Of a stretch of 64,000 bases of DNA, positions 9,881 to 18,875 are shown piece by piece. Made by a program: the position numbers and the translations under genes. Source of the DNA: Bordetella sp. FB-8 (GTDB lineage Bacteria > Pseudomonadota > Gammaproteobacteria > Burkholderiales > Burkholderiaceae_B); contig NZ_KB907784.1 in the NCBI RefSeq assembly GCF_000382185.1, positions 2,806,633 to 2,870,632 on the forward strand, given 5' to 3'. Every line of letters begins with the position of its first letter. Within the stretch, counting starts at the first letter, position 1. Below the pieces are notes generated by a model, which saw only the letters and a program-made list of their open reading frames with translations, did not search any database and was not told where the DNA came from.

Positions 9881-10087
9881 AAGGGAAGGGACTGGATCTG
9901 CGTATCGGTTCGGAGATACTTCAAAAGCGGTAGGCCGGGAGTTTATGGGCTATCCGGACAACTCTGCAAAGGAAGTACGCGGGTCTGCGGTTTTTACCCG
10001 AGTTTCACATTGAGCGTGCGTTTCGCGCAATGCGGCCATTTTCTCCCAACCCGATGGTTGCTCCGGATTTTTCCGGTGGTCGGCGAT

Positions 10088-11284
10088 TTACAGGGAGCAC
10101 CTTTCCAGTGCCTGACCGATGTCCTGGATGAGATCGGCGCAATCTTCCAGTCCCACCGAGAGACGCACCAGACCGTCCGAGATGCCGTGCGCGGCCCGTT
10201 CTTGCGGCGTATAGGTGGAGTGCGTCATGGTAGCCGGATGCTGGGCGAGAGACTCGCAGTCTCCGAGGCTCACGGCTCGCGCGAACAGCGTGAGGGCATT
10301 CATGAAGCGCCTGCCGGCTTGCACGCCTTGCGTGAGTTCGAAGGCGATCATGCCGCCGTAGCGGCGCATTTGCCGCGTCGCAAGCTCGTGCTGCGCAAAC
10401 GAAGGCAAGCCGGGAAAATACACCTTGGACACCGCGGGATGCTCGTCCAGCATCGCCGCCAGCTCGGCGGCGCTGTCGCAATGCCGTTCCATGCGGATCG
10501 CCAAGGTCTTGAGTCCGCGCAGCAGCAGAAAAGCGTCCTGCGGCGACATGACGGCGCCGGTCATGTCCTTGAGGCCCTTCAGGCGTATCGGGTCGATGAT
10601 TTCCCGGCTGGAAATGGCGATGCCGGCGGTGATGTCGCCATGGCCGCTCAGGTATTTCGTCGCCGAATGCACCACGATGTCGGCCCCCAGTTCCAGGGGG
10701 CGTTGCAGATAAGGCGTGCAATAGGTGTTGTCGACGACCACCTTGGCGCCGACGCGCCGGGCCAACTGGGCGATGGCGGCAATATCGACCAGGCTCATGG
10801 AAGGGTTGGCGGGCGATTCGAAATAGGCGATCTTGGTTTGAGGCGTGAGCGCCGCAGCCACGGCATCAAGATCCGACATGTCGACGTATCGCACACGCAC
10901 GCCGAACTGGCCCACCCCGTGCTCCAGAAAGGCGAAGGTGCACCCGTACAGCGTCTTGTCCGCCAGGATTTCGTCGCCGGGCCGCACCAGCGGCCAGATT
11001 GTGGACGTAATAGCCCCCATGCCCGAGGAGAAGGCCACCGCCGCTTCGCCGCCTTCCAGCGAGGCCATGCGCGCTTCCAGCAGCTGCAGCGTCGGATTCG
11101 AGATGCGAGTGTAGAAATGCCCTTTTTCTTCGCCCGAAAAGCACTGGGCTCCATACTCCACCGTCGGAAAGGCAAAGGTTGCTGACAGGTAGATCGGCGG
11201 GATCAGGGCACCCTGGTTGTTCAAAGGATCGTAGCCGTGATGGATGGCTCGCGTGGCGAAGCCTTTGGCTTTCAGCTTGGACAT
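10088..11284 (-). CDS. mdeA: Methionine gamma-lyase (MdeA)
   Basis: PLP enzyme of 398 aa that splits L-methionine into methanethiol, 2-oxobutyrate and ammonia in the cytoplasm. The fold is that of the Cys/Met metabolism family, with the PLP lysine at K210 in SATKYLSGHGD. The marker that separates true methionine gamma-lyases from cystathionine lyases, an active-site cysteine in the loop TLYGCTFAF, is present at C115 (C116 in the P. putida enzyme). An E1 gene follows downstream and a divergent Lrp-type regulator gene lies upstream. The intergenic region contains a clean palindrome. Confidence 0.92.
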   Translation of the reverse strand: MSKLKAKGFATRAIHHGYDPLNNQGALIPPIYLSATFAFPTVEYGAQCFSGEEKGHFYTRISNPTLQLLEARMASLEGGEAAVAFSSGMGAITSTIWPLVRPGDEILADKTLYGCTFAFLEHGVGQFGVRVRYVDMSDLDAVAAALTPQTKIAYFESPANPSMSLVDIAAIAQLARRVGAKVVVDNTYCTPYLQRPLELGADIVVHSATKYLSGHGDITAGIAISSREIIDPIRLKGLKDMTGAVMSPQDAFLLLRGLKTLAIRMERHCDSAAELAAMLDEHPAVSKVYFPGLPSFAQHELATRQMRRYGGMIAFELTQGVQAGRRFMNALTLFARAVSLGDCESLAQHPATMTHSTYTPQERAAHGISDGLVRLSVGLEDCADLIQDIGQALERCSL

Positions 11285-11335
11285 TCCGGTCTCCGTAATT
11301 TTTTATGACTATGGAATTGTCTTTTCCTTTGTGAG

Positions 11336-11354
11336 AAAATTTATTCCAAATTTT
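11336..11354. promoter_or_regulatory. Palindrome in the mdeA-mdeR intergenic region (candidate MdeR operator)
   Basis: AAAATTTATTCCAAATTTT: perfect 7-base arms (AAAATTT/AAATTTT) around a 5-base centre. An AT-rich palindrome of this kind is typical of Lrp/AsnC operators. It lies 52 bases from the mdeA start and about 40 from the mdeR start, well placed to control both. Confidence 0.55.
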
Positions 11355-11393
11355 GCTGCAACAAGCCATTTTTGAGCATTGTTCGAGCAAAAA

Positions 11394-11912
11394 ATGTTTT
11401 CTTTATGGATGTTTATGCCTATGGGCTTTCGGCTTGCTCTGGATCGGACCGATTGCGCGTTGCTGCAGGCGCTTCAAGGCAACGCCCGGCTGACGGTCGC
11501 CGAACTGGCCGATCGGGTGTCCCTCACGCCGTCGCCGTGCTGGCGCAGAATCAAACGCCTGGAAGATTCGGGGCTGGTGCGAGCCTATCGGGCCATCCTT
11601 TCATCCGAAGGGCTGGGTTATGGCGTAACAGCATTCGTCAATATCATGATGGGCAGCCACGACAAGGACACGTCCACGCGCTTCGAGCAGCGCCTGACCG
11701 AGATCCCCGAAATCATTTCCTGCCATCACGTCTCGGGCAAGTACGACTTCCTGCTGGAAGTGGTGGCGGTCGATCTGCAGGCCTTCGGCGAATTCACGCG
11801 CGATGTATTGCAGGCGCTGCCGGGCGTCAAAGAGATTTACTCCAGCTTTTCGATGAAGGTACTCAAGGACGACCGGGTGCTTCCGGTGACTGCGGGCGCG
11901 AATTTAGATTGA
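11394..11912 (+). CDS. mdeR: Lrp/AsnC-family regulator (MdeR-like)
   Basis: Leucine-responsive-type transcription factor. It has an N-terminal winged helix-turn-helix (LTVAELADRVSLTPSPCWRRIKRLEDSGLV) and a C-terminal RAM ligand/oligomerisation domain (ISCHHVSGKYDFLLEVVAVD). It is transcribed away from mdeA, as MdeR is in P. putida, so it probably activates or controls mdeAB in response to methionine. The start is uncertain. TTG 11379 and ATGs at 11394, 11409 and 11415 are all in frame, and the conserved part begins only at LDRTDCALL, so the first 15-20 residues may not be real. Confidence 0.85.
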   Translation: MFSLWMFMPMGFRLALDRTDCALLQALQGNARLTVAELADRVSLTPSPCWRRIKRLEDSGLVRAYRAILSSEGLGYGVTAFVNIMMGSHDKDTSTRFEQRLTEIPEIISCHHVSGKYDFLLEVVAVDLQAFGEFTRDVLQALPGVKEIYSSFSMKVLKDDRVLPVTAGANLD

Positions 11913-11982
11913 AGCGGCCCAGGGCGGCCGTCTGCCTTCGTGGCTTTTCCATCCCCCCCAAAATTGCGGGATGGATGTCGAT

Positions 11983-12546
11983 TCAGCCTGAGATGCCGCG
12001 CCAGAACCCCGGCACGAAACATTCGGCCACCAGGAGCGGTAGGCCGTGGCGCCAGAACACCGAGCGGCGCGCCCACAGCGGCGCGCGTGCGTAATCGGCG
12101 TGCACGCCCAGCACCGTGCTGTGCAGCGCCAGCGGATGCGCCAGGCGCGCGCAGGCGAAGGGCGAGCGCCGTATGGTCCGGTCGTGATAGAGCATGTCGG
12201 CCAGCGGCCGCGTGCGCAGGCGGCGCATGTTCTGCCAGACGCCGTGCGAGGCAGGCAGAGGGGTGAGGCTGCGCGCCACCACGGCATCGCGGCCGTCGAT
12301 CGCCATGGCGATCTCGCGCACCCAGACCGGCGTACCCGGCGCGAGCCGCATGCCGTGGGCCTCGTCGGCCGGCGCGCCCGAGGCGTATTCGGCCAGCACC
12401 CGCAGTTCCATCTTGCCCAGGGCGCGCAAGCCCGCGGTCAGCGCCCCAGGGCGCAACAGCCAGGTCTTGTGGCCAACGGGCAGGGACGGGGGCAGCGCGG
12501 GACGCCAGCCCAGGGCGCTGACGGGAGGCAGGGAGCGGTACGTCAT
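11983..12546 (-). CDS. ubiC: Chorismate pyruvate-lyase UbiC
   Basis: Protein of 187 aa catalysing chorismate to 4-hydroxybenzoate plus pyruvate, the first committed step of ubiquinone synthesis. It carries the family's conserved blocks: [38 protein letters not shown] and the C-terminal [19 protein letters not shown]. The length is near that of known UbiC proteins. It runs convergently with mdeR and divergently from the pseudouridine synthase gene, with only 71 bases between the two starts. Confidence 0.88.
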   Translation of the reverse strand: MTYRSLPPVSALGWRPALPPSLPVGHKTWLLRPGALTAGLRALGKMELRVLAEYASGAPADEAHGMRLAPGTPVWVREIAMAIDGRDAVVARSLTPLPASHGVWQNMRRLRTRPLADMLYHDRTIRRSPFACARLAHPLALHSTVLGVHADYARAPLWARRSVFWRHGLPLLVAECFVPGFWRGISG

Positions 12547-12617
12547 GGCTGCGTATTATGGCCCAGGCAGGGTCAGCGTGTTGCCGGACCTTCGGTTCCC
12601 GCTCCTACCGCCGTAAA

Positions 12618-13358
12618 ATGCCGCCCATGGAAAAAGTGCGCATCTCCAAATTGATGTCCGAGCGCGGCCTGTGCTCGCGCCGCGAAGCGGACGCCTACAT
12701 CGAGCGCGGCTGGGTCAAGGTCGACGGCATGGTGGTCGCCGAGCTCGGCGCCAAGGCTTATCCCGACCAGCAGATCACGCTGGAACGTGCCGCCCAGGCG
12801 CGCCAGACGGCGCGCGTCACCATCCTGGTCAATAAGCCTGTGGGCTATGTCTCGGGCCAGGCCGAGAAGGGCTACACCCCGGCCGTGGCGCTCATCGAGG
12901 CGCGCTCGCGCTATGCCGGCGACCGCGTGGCGCGCCGTTTCGAGCGTTCGCACCTGCAGGGCCTGGCCGTGGCCGGCAGGCTGGACATCGACTCGCAGGG
13001 GTTGCTGGTCCTGACCCAGGACGGGCGCATTGCGCGCCATCTCATCGGTGAAGACTCCGACGTCGACAAGGAATATCTGGTGCGCGTCCAGGGCCGCCTG
13101 AGCGAAGGCGGCCTGGCGCTACTCAACCACGGCCTGTCGCTGGACGGCAAGGCCTTGCGGCCCGCTCAGGTGCAATGGCAGAACGCCGACCAGTTGCGCT
13201 TTGTGCTGCGCGAAGGCAAGAAGCGGCAGATCCGCCGCATGTGCGAGATGGTGGGGTTGAAGGTGGTGGGATTGAAGCGCGTGCGCATTGGCCGTGTCTC
13301 GCTGGGCGACCTGCCGGTGGGACAGTGGCGCTACCTGCGCGATGAAGAGCGGTTCTGA
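12618..13358 (+). CDS. Pseudouridine synthase, RsuA/RluB/E/F family (RluF-like)
   Basis: rRNA-modifying enzyme that converts uridine to pseudouridine. An N-terminal S4 RNA-binding domain ([21 protein letters not shown]) is followed by the catalytic domain with its aspartate in [18 protein letters not shown] and the [16 protein letters not shown] motif. The S4 segment is closest to E. coli RluF (23S U2604) among the proteins I can recall, but RluB/RluE/RsuA cannot be excluded. ATGs at 12618 and 12627 are both plausible starts; the longer upstream extension to 12558 lacks family similarity. Confidence 0.82.
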   Translation: MPPMEKVRISKLMSERGLCSRREADAYIERGWVKVDGMVVAELGAKAYPDQQITLERAAQARQTARVTILVNKPVGYVSGQAEKGYTPAVALIEARSRYAGDRVARRFERSHLQGLAVAGRLDIDSQGLLVLTQDGRIARHLIGEDSDVDKEYLVRVQGRLSEGGLALLNHGLSLDGKALRPAQVQWQNADQLRFVLREGKKRQIRRMCEMVGLKVVGLKRVRIGRVSLGDLPVGQWRYLRDEERF

Positions 13359-13368
13359 GCGTCGGCTC

Positions 13369-14313
13369 TCAGCCGTCCCGAGCCAGGTCCTCAACGGTTT
13401 CGAACACGCCCGGGACCGCCGCGCCGCTGTCCAGGCGCTGCATCAGGAATTCGATGAAGATCCGGGTCTTGGCCGGCAGTAGCCGGCTTTCGGTCACCGC
13501 GTAGACCGGATAGGGGCCGGCATGCCATTCGGGCAGCACGCGCTGTAGCCGGTGCGCAGCCAGGTCGGCCTGCAAGCTGCTGACGCGCGCCATGATGCCT
13601 ATCCCTGCGCCTTGCACGGTCAGGCTGTGCATCATCGTCATCGTGTTGATCGAGAATCGGCTGCGGGGCGCGAATTCGATCAGGGCATCGCCGTTGCTCA
13701 GAGGCCAGCGCGCAATGCGGCTGTTTTCCGCGCGATACGTCAGGCACTGGTGGCGGGCCAGGTCGCTGGGATGCCTGGGCTCGCCGTGGCGAGCCAGGTA
13801 AGCGGGCGATGCGTACAGATAGCCGTACAGCACGCCCAATTGCCGGGCGATGCGGGTCGAGTCGGGGCGTTCGCCGATTTCGATGGCGATGTCGCAGCTC
13901 TGGAAGACGCGGCTGGCGTGCTCGGGGTTGGCCTGGTCCAGGTGGAAGCAAACCTCGGAATACCGATCTGAGAAGTCGGTGAAGACTTCGGTGAGCAGTC
14001 CGGTGCCGAAATCGGACGGCATGTTCACTCGCAGCAGGCCGGAAGGTGTTTCAGCCAGATTCTGCAACTCTTCGTGGGCCACCTGCGCTGCCGCGATAAT
14101 GCGCCGGCAGCGCTCGAAGTAGAGTTGACCGGCATCGGTCAGCTCGACCTTGCGGGTGGTCCGGCTGAGCAACTGCACACCGACGGCCCGCTCGAGCTCG
14201 GCGATCTGGCGCGACAGCGTGGACTTGGGTATGCCCAGCAATTCGGCGGCCCGGCTGAAGTTGCGGGTCTTGGCGACTTCGACGAACAGATAGATGCCTT
14301 GCAGCGGGTGCAT
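13369..14313 (-). CDS. LysR-family regulator, divergent from the RND efflux operon
   Basis: LysR-type transcription factor of 314 aa. It has an N-terminal helix-turn-helix (FVEVAKTRNFSRAAELLGIPKSTLSRQIAELE) and a periplasmic-binding-protein-like effector domain. The frame extends upstream to 14424, but the usual LysR start lies at the ATG at 14313 (MHPLQGIYLFVEV). It is divergent from the efflux genes with 167 bases between starts, so it is probably their local regulator. Pumps of the AcrAB/MexAB class more often have TetR or MarR regulators; LysR is more typical of MexEF/BpeEF-type pumps. Confidence 0.88.
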   Translation of the reverse strand: MHPLQGIYLFVEVAKTRNFSRAAELLGIPKSTLSRQIAELERAVGVQLLSRTTRKVELTDAGQLYFERCRRIIAAAQVAHEELQNLAETPSGLLRVNMPSDFGTGLLTEVFTDFSDRYSEVCFHLDQANPEHASRVFQSCDIAIEIGERPDSTRIARQLGVLYGYLYASPAYLARHGEPRHPSDLARHQCLTYRAENSRIARWPLSNGDALIEFAPRSRFSINTMTMMHSLTVQGAGIGIMARVSSLQADLAAHRLQRVLPEWHAGPYPVYAVTESRLLPAKTRIFIEFLMQRLDSGAAVPGVFETVEDLARDG

Positions 14314-14404
14314 CGCAATAGGGGGCGACGGATGAATCGCCTGATTGTCCCATATGCGGAATAATGTTTTCGTTTTTATCCCTATGCTTGCGTATCGAGA
14401 TGTC

Positions 14405-14422
14405 GCAAAATGCCCGTTTTGC
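14405..14422. promoter_or_regulatory. Inverted repeat upstream of the efflux operon
   Basis: GCAAAATGCCCGTTTTGC: perfect 6-base arms with a 6-base spacer. It lies between the divergent LysR and efflux genes, 59 bases before the efflux adaptor start. It is a candidate regulator-binding site. It is not a textbook T-N11-A LysR box. Confidence 0.35.
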
Positions 14423-14480
14423 ATCGCAATATGCCCCTTTAAGGGCCGGGGTGTGCGGCTGTTTTCAGGATATTTCTAGC

Positions 14481-15686
14481 ATGAAAAAATCGAGTCTGAT
14501 TCTGCGCGTGTTGGCGCTGGCGCTTTCTTTGTCCATGGGTTTGACGGCTTGTGGCAAGAAGCAAGCAAGCGCCCAGGCGGGAGCCAAGCCCGAGGTCTGG
14601 GTGGTCACGCTCAAGCCGCAGGCGGTCAATCTCACCACGGAACTGCCGGGCCGCACGTCGGCCTACCGCGAGGCCCAAGTGCGGCCCCAGGTCAACGGCA
14701 TCGTGCAAAAGCGCCTGTTCATCGAGGGCGGCGAGGTCAAGGCGAACCAGCAGCTCTACCAGATCGATCCAGCCCTCTACCAGGCCCAGTACGACAGCAG
14801 CAAGGCCGCCCTGGCCAAGGCCATCGCGACGCAGCGTTCGGCCGCTGCGCTGGCCCAGCGCTACAAGCCCCTGGTCCAGAGCCACGCCGTAAGCCGCCAG
14901 GCCTACGACGACGCCGTGGCCGCCGCCCAGCAGGCCGCGGCCGACGTGCTGTCGGCCAAGGCCGCGGTTGAAACCGCGCACGTCAACCTGGTCTATACCA
15001 AGGTGCTTTCGCCCATTAGCGGCATCATTGGCCGATCGAGCGTGACCGAAGGCGCGCTGGTCACCGCCAACCAGGCCGATCCCATCGCCACGGTTCAGCA
15101 GATCGACCCCATGTACGTCGATGTGGCCCAGTCCAGCATGCAGTTGCTGCGTCTGAAGCAGGCCCTGGCCGACGGCCGGATCAAGAGCAGCAACGGCAAG
15201 CAGGCCGAGGTCAGGCTGACGCTCGAAGACGGCACGCCGTATCCACTGCCTGGCAAGATGGAGTTTTCGGAAGTCACGGTCGATCCGACGACAGGCTCGG
15301 TCATCGTCCGGGCTCGGTTCCCCAATCCCGACCACATGCTCCTGCCCGGTATGTTCGTGCGCGCCACCCTGAGCGACGGCGTGGCGCCCCAGGGGCTTCT
15401 GGTGCCGCAGCGCGGCGTCACGCGCGACCAGCGCGGCGAACCCACTGTGCTGATGCTTACGCCCGAGAACAAGGTCGAGCTGCGCGTCATCAAGACCGAC
15501 CGCGCCATCGGCGACCAATGGCTGGTGACCGGCGGCTTGAAGGCCGGCGACCGGGTCATTGTCGAAGGCGTGCAGCGCGTGCATCCGGGTGTCGTTGTCA
15601 ATCCGCAAGAGTGGAAGCCGTCCGCTCCCGTGCAGGTCGAGATCCAGGGCCAGGTCCAGGGCCAAGCCGCGCAGCAAGCGAAGTAA
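14481..15686 (+). CDS. RND efflux adaptor lipoprotein (AcrA/MexA family)
   Basis: Periplasmic membrane-fusion subunit of about 401 aa, linking the inner-membrane pump to the outer-membrane channel. It begins with a lipoprotein signal (GLTACGKK; the cysteine would be lipidated). Family segments follow: LPGRTSAYREAQVRPQVNGI, a coiled-coil hairpin region rich in Ala/Gln, and the barrel segment VLSPISGIIGRSSVTEGALV. The frame is open upstream to 14364, but the lipoprotein signal fixes the start at 14481. It is the first gene of a three-gene operon, 12 bases before the pump gene. Confidence 0.9.
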   Translation: MKKSSLILRVLALALSLSMGLTACGKKQASAQAGAKPEVWVVTLKPQAVNLTTELPGRTSAYREAQVRPQVNGIVQKRLFIEGGEVKANQQLYQIDPALYQAQYDSSKAALAKAIATQRSAAALAQRYKPLVQSHAVSRQAYDDAVAAAQQAAADVLSAKAAVETAHVNLVYTKVLSPISGIIGRSSVTEGALVTANQADPIATVQQIDPMYVDVAQSSMQLLRLKQALADGRIKSSNGKQAEVRLTLEDGTPYPLPGKMEFSEVTVDPTTGSVIVRARFPNPDHMLLPGMFVRATLSDGVAPQGLLVPQRGVTRDQRGEPTVLMLTPENKVELRVIKTDRAIGDQWLVTGGLKAGDRVIVEGVQRVHPGVVVNPQEWKPSAPVQVEIQGQVQGQAAQQAK

Positions 15687-15698
15687 GAGGAGCCGACC

Positions 15699-18600
15699 AT
15701 GGCCAAGTTTTTCATCGACCGGCCGGTCTTCGCCTGGGTCATCGCCATTGTGCTGATGCTGGCGGGCCTGCTATCCATCCACACCATGTCGGTGGCGCAG
15801 TATCCCAGTATCGCGCCGCCGTCCATCGCCATCCAGGCGACCTATCCGGGCGCCTCGGCCCAGACCGTGCAGGATGCGGTGGTGCAGGTGATCGAGCAGC
15901 AGATGAGCGGCCTGGATCACCTCGAGTACATGTATTCCGAGAGCAACGGCGATGGCAGCATGACCATTACGCTGACCTTCGCGCAGGGTACCAACCCTGA
16001 CATCGCGCAGGTGCAGGTGCAGAACAAGTTGTCGCTGGCGCAGCCCCTGCTGCCGCAGGAAGTGCAGCAGCAGGGCCTGCGGGTCAACAAGGCCACCAAG
16101 AACTTCCTGACCGTGGCGGCCTTCATCTCGCGCAACGGCTCCATGGACCGGGCCGACCTGGCTGACTACGTGGCCTCGTACGTGCAGGATCCGATCAGCC
16201 GCACCGAGGGCGTGGGCGACTTCCAGCTGTTCGGCTCGCCCTATGCCATGCGCATCTGGCTCGACCCGACCAAGCTGGCGGGCTACAAGCTCACGGCCAT
16301 CGACGTATCCAACGCCATCAAGGACCAGAACGTCCAGATCGCCGCGGGCCAACTGGGCCAGCAGCCTGCCTTGCCCGGCCAGCAGCTCACCGCTACGGTG
16401 GTCGGCCCTTCGCGCCTGAACACGCCCCAGGAGTTCGGCAAGATCTTGCTCAAGGTCAACCCTGACGGTTCGCGGGTGCTGCTGCGCGATGTGGCGCGCA
16501 TCGAGCTTGGGGCGCAGATCTACAGCATCGATACCGCCTATAACGGCCAGCCGGCCGCGGGCCTGGCCATCAAGCTGGCGCCGGGCGCCAATGCGCTCGA
16601 TACCGTGCAGAACGTGCATAAGACCATCGACCGCCTCAAGCCTTTCTTCCCGCCAGGCATGGACGTGGTCTATCCCTACGACACCACGCCCTTCGTAAAG
16701 CTGTCCATCGACGACGTGGTCCAGACGCTGATCGAAGCCATCATCCTGGTGTTTCTGGTGATGTATCTGTTCCTGCAGAACATCCGCGCCACGCTGGTGC
16801 CGACGCTGGCGGTGCCGGTGGTGCTGCTCGGTGCCTTCGCCGTGCTCAATGCGTTCGGCTTCACTATCAATACGCTCACCATGTTCGGCATGGTGCTGGC
16901 CATCGGCCTGCTGGTCGACGACGCCATTGTGGTGGTCGAAAACGTCGAACGCGTCATGCACGAGGAACACCTCACGCCGTTGCAGGCCACGCGCAAGTCC
17001 ATGGAGCAGATCACCGGTGCGCTGGTCGGCATCGCCATGGTGCTGGCGGCGGTGTTCATTCCCATGGCCTTCTTCGGCGGCGCCACCGGCGTGATCTATC
17101 GACAATTCTCCATCACCATCGTGTCCTCGATGGCGTTGTCGGTGCTGGTGGCCATCGTGTTCACGCCGGCATTGTGCGCCACGATCCTGCAGCCGCCTTC
17201 GCATGCGCCGCGCAGGGGTTTCTTCGGCTGGTTCAACCGCAGTTTCGAACGGGCCAGCAACAACTACGGCGCCACCGTGTCTCGGGTGCTGGGCAAGGTC
17301 AAGCGGGTATACCTGATCTATGCGCTGATCGTGCTGGGTATGGCCTATCTGTTCGCGCACATCCCCACGTCGTTCCTGCCCAACGAAGACCAGGGCATTC
17401 TATTTGCCCAGGTCTCGGCGCCACCCGGCGCCACCACCGAGCGCACGCGCAGTTCGGCCAACCAGGCCATCAATTACCTGCTCAACCAGGAGAAGGACGC
17501 CGTGGATGCCGCCTTCCTGGTGACGGGCTTTAATTTTGGCGGACGCGGCCAGAACGCGGCCATCATATTCATCAAGCTCAAGGACTGGAAGCAGCGCAGG
17601 GCGTCCAGCATGCACGCCGCCGCGATCGCGGCCCGGCTCAATGCCGTGTTCGCCCGCGACATCCACGATGCCCAGATCGCCGTGTTTGCCCCGCCCGCCG
17701 TGATGGAACTGGGCAACGCCACGGGCTTTGACTTCATGCTCGAAGACCAGGCCGGCCTGGGACACCAGGCGCTGCTGGCGGCGCGCAACCAGTTGCTTGC
17801 CGAGGCCATGCGCGATCCCAAGCTGATGGCCGTGCGGCCCAATGGTATCGAGGACGCGGCGCAGTACAAGCTGAACATCGATCGCGAAAAGGCCAAGGCT
17901 CTGGGCGTGTCGGTGGCCGACCTGGACAACGTGCTGTCCATCGCCTGGGGGTCGTCCTACGTGAACGACTTCATCGACCGCGGCCGGGTCAAGAAAGTCT
18001 TTCTCATGGGCGATGCCAGCGGCCGGATGCTGCCGCAGGACCTGGACAAATGGTATGTGCGCAACGCCAGCGGCGCCATGGTGCCGTTCTCGGCGTTTTC
18101 CAGTGGCACCTGGCAGTTCGGCCCGGAAAAGCTCAACCGCTACAACGGCGTGCCGGCCTTCGAGATCCAGGGCATGCCCGCGCCTGGGTACAGCTCGGGC
18201 GAAGCCATGTCCGAGATGGAGCGCATCGCCGCCAAACTGCCCAAGGGCATAGGCTACGAATGGACCGGCCTGTCGTATGAAGAAAAGGCGGCCGGCCAGC
18301 AAGCGCCGGCGCTCTACGCCATTTCCCTGCTCGTGGTGTTCCTGTGTCTGGCCGCGCTGTACGAAAGCTGGAGCATCCCCACGGCGGTGATGCTGGTGGT
18401 GCCGCTGGGCGTGGTCGGCGCGCTGCTGGCCACGCTGTTGCGGGGCCTGTCCAACGATGTCTACTTCCAGGTGGGTCTGCTTACCACGGTGGGTCTGGCA
18501 GCCAAGAATGCCATCCTGATCGTGGAGTTCGCCAAGGAGCATTTCGAGCAGGGCGGCAGTCTGGCCGAGTCGGCCATCCACGCGGCGCGGCAGCGACTTC

Positions 18601-18875
18601 GCCCCATTCTCATGACGTCCATGGCCTTTATTCTGGGCGTGCTGCCGCTGGCGCTGGCTAACGGTGCGGGCTCGGGCAGCCAGAATGCCATCGGCACCGG
18701 GGTGATTGGCGGCATGTTGACGGGTACCTTGCTGGTGATCTTCTTTGTGCCCACTTTCTTCGTCACGGTGCTCAAGTGGTTCAAGGTCACGCGCATCAGC
18801 GAAAGGGTCGACAAGCACGCCAAGCCCGGCACTTCCGAGCCGTCAACCGATACGACCTCCGGAGACCATTCGTGA
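15699..18875 (+). CDS. RND multidrug efflux pump (AcrB/MexB family)
   Basis: Inner-membrane proton-driven drug exporter of 1058 aa, close to the normal AcrB length. It opens with the family start [20 protein letters not shown]. The proton-relay aspartates are intact in [17 protein letters not shown], and the partner lysine is in [16 protein letters not shown]. Two groups of six membrane helices flank two large periplasmic loops. The C-terminal tail is hydrophilic ([17 protein letters not shown]). The stop overlaps the next start (TGATG), so the outer-membrane channel is made together with it. The drug range cannot be predicted. Confidence 0.95.
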   Translation: MAKFFIDRPVFAWVIAIVLMLAGLLSIHTMSVAQYPSIAPPSIAIQATYPGASAQTVQDAVVQVIEQQMSGLDHLEYMYSESNGDGSMTITLTFAQGTNPDIAQVQVQNKLSLAQPLLPQEVQQQGLRVNKATKNFLTVAAFISRNGSMDRADLADYVASYVQDPISRTEGVGDFQLFGSPYAMRIWLDPTKLAGYKLTAIDVSNAIKDQNVQIAAGQLGQQPALPGQQLTATVVGPSRLNTPQEFGKILLKVNPDGSRVLLRDVARIELGAQIYSIDTAYNGQPAAGLAIKLAPGANALDTVQNVHKTIDRLKPFFPPGMDVVYPYDTTPFVKLSIDDVVQTLIEAIILVFLVMYLFLQNIRATLVPTLAVPVVLLGAFAVLNAFGFTINTLTMFGMVLAIGLLVDDAIVVVENVERVMHEEHLTPLQATRKSMEQITGALVGIAMVLAAVFIPMAFFGGATGVIYRQFSITIVSSMALSVLVAIVFTPALCATILQPPSHAPRRGFFGWFNRSFERASNNYGATVSRVLGKVKRVYLIYALIVLGMAYLFAHIPTSFLPNEDQGILFAQVSAPPGATTERTRSSANQAINYLLNQEKDAVDAAFLVTGFNFGGRGQNAAIIFIKLKDWKQRRASSMHAAAIAARLNAVFARDIHDAQIAVFAPPAVMELGNATGFDFMLEDQAGLGHQALLAARNQLLAEAMRDPKLMAVRPNGIEDAAQYKLNIDREKAKALGVSVADLDNVLSIAWGSSYVNDFIDRGRVKKVFLMGDASGRMLPQDLDKWYVRNASGAMVPFSAFSSGTWQFGPEKLNRYNGVPAFEIQGMPAPGYSSGEAMSEMERIAAKLPKGIGYEWTGLSYEEKAAGQQAPALYAISLLVVFLCLAALYESWSIPTAVMLVVPLGVVGALLATLLRGLSNDVYFQVGLLTTVGLAAKNAILIVEFAKEHFEQGGSLAESAIHAARQRLRPILMTSMAFILGVLPLALANGAGSGSQNAIGTGVIGGMLTGTLLVIFFVPTFFVTVLKWFKVTRISERVDKHAKPGTSEPSTDTTSGDHS

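Noticed and set aside
9197..11185. 662-codon plus-strand frame opposite mdeB and mdeA
   Set aside because: It crosses two well-identified genes and their gap, has no recognisable motif and no ribosome binding site.
11940..11975. CCATCCC/GGGATGG inverted repeat between mdeR and ubiC as a terminator
   Set aside because: Seven-base stem but no T run on either strand; left unassigned.
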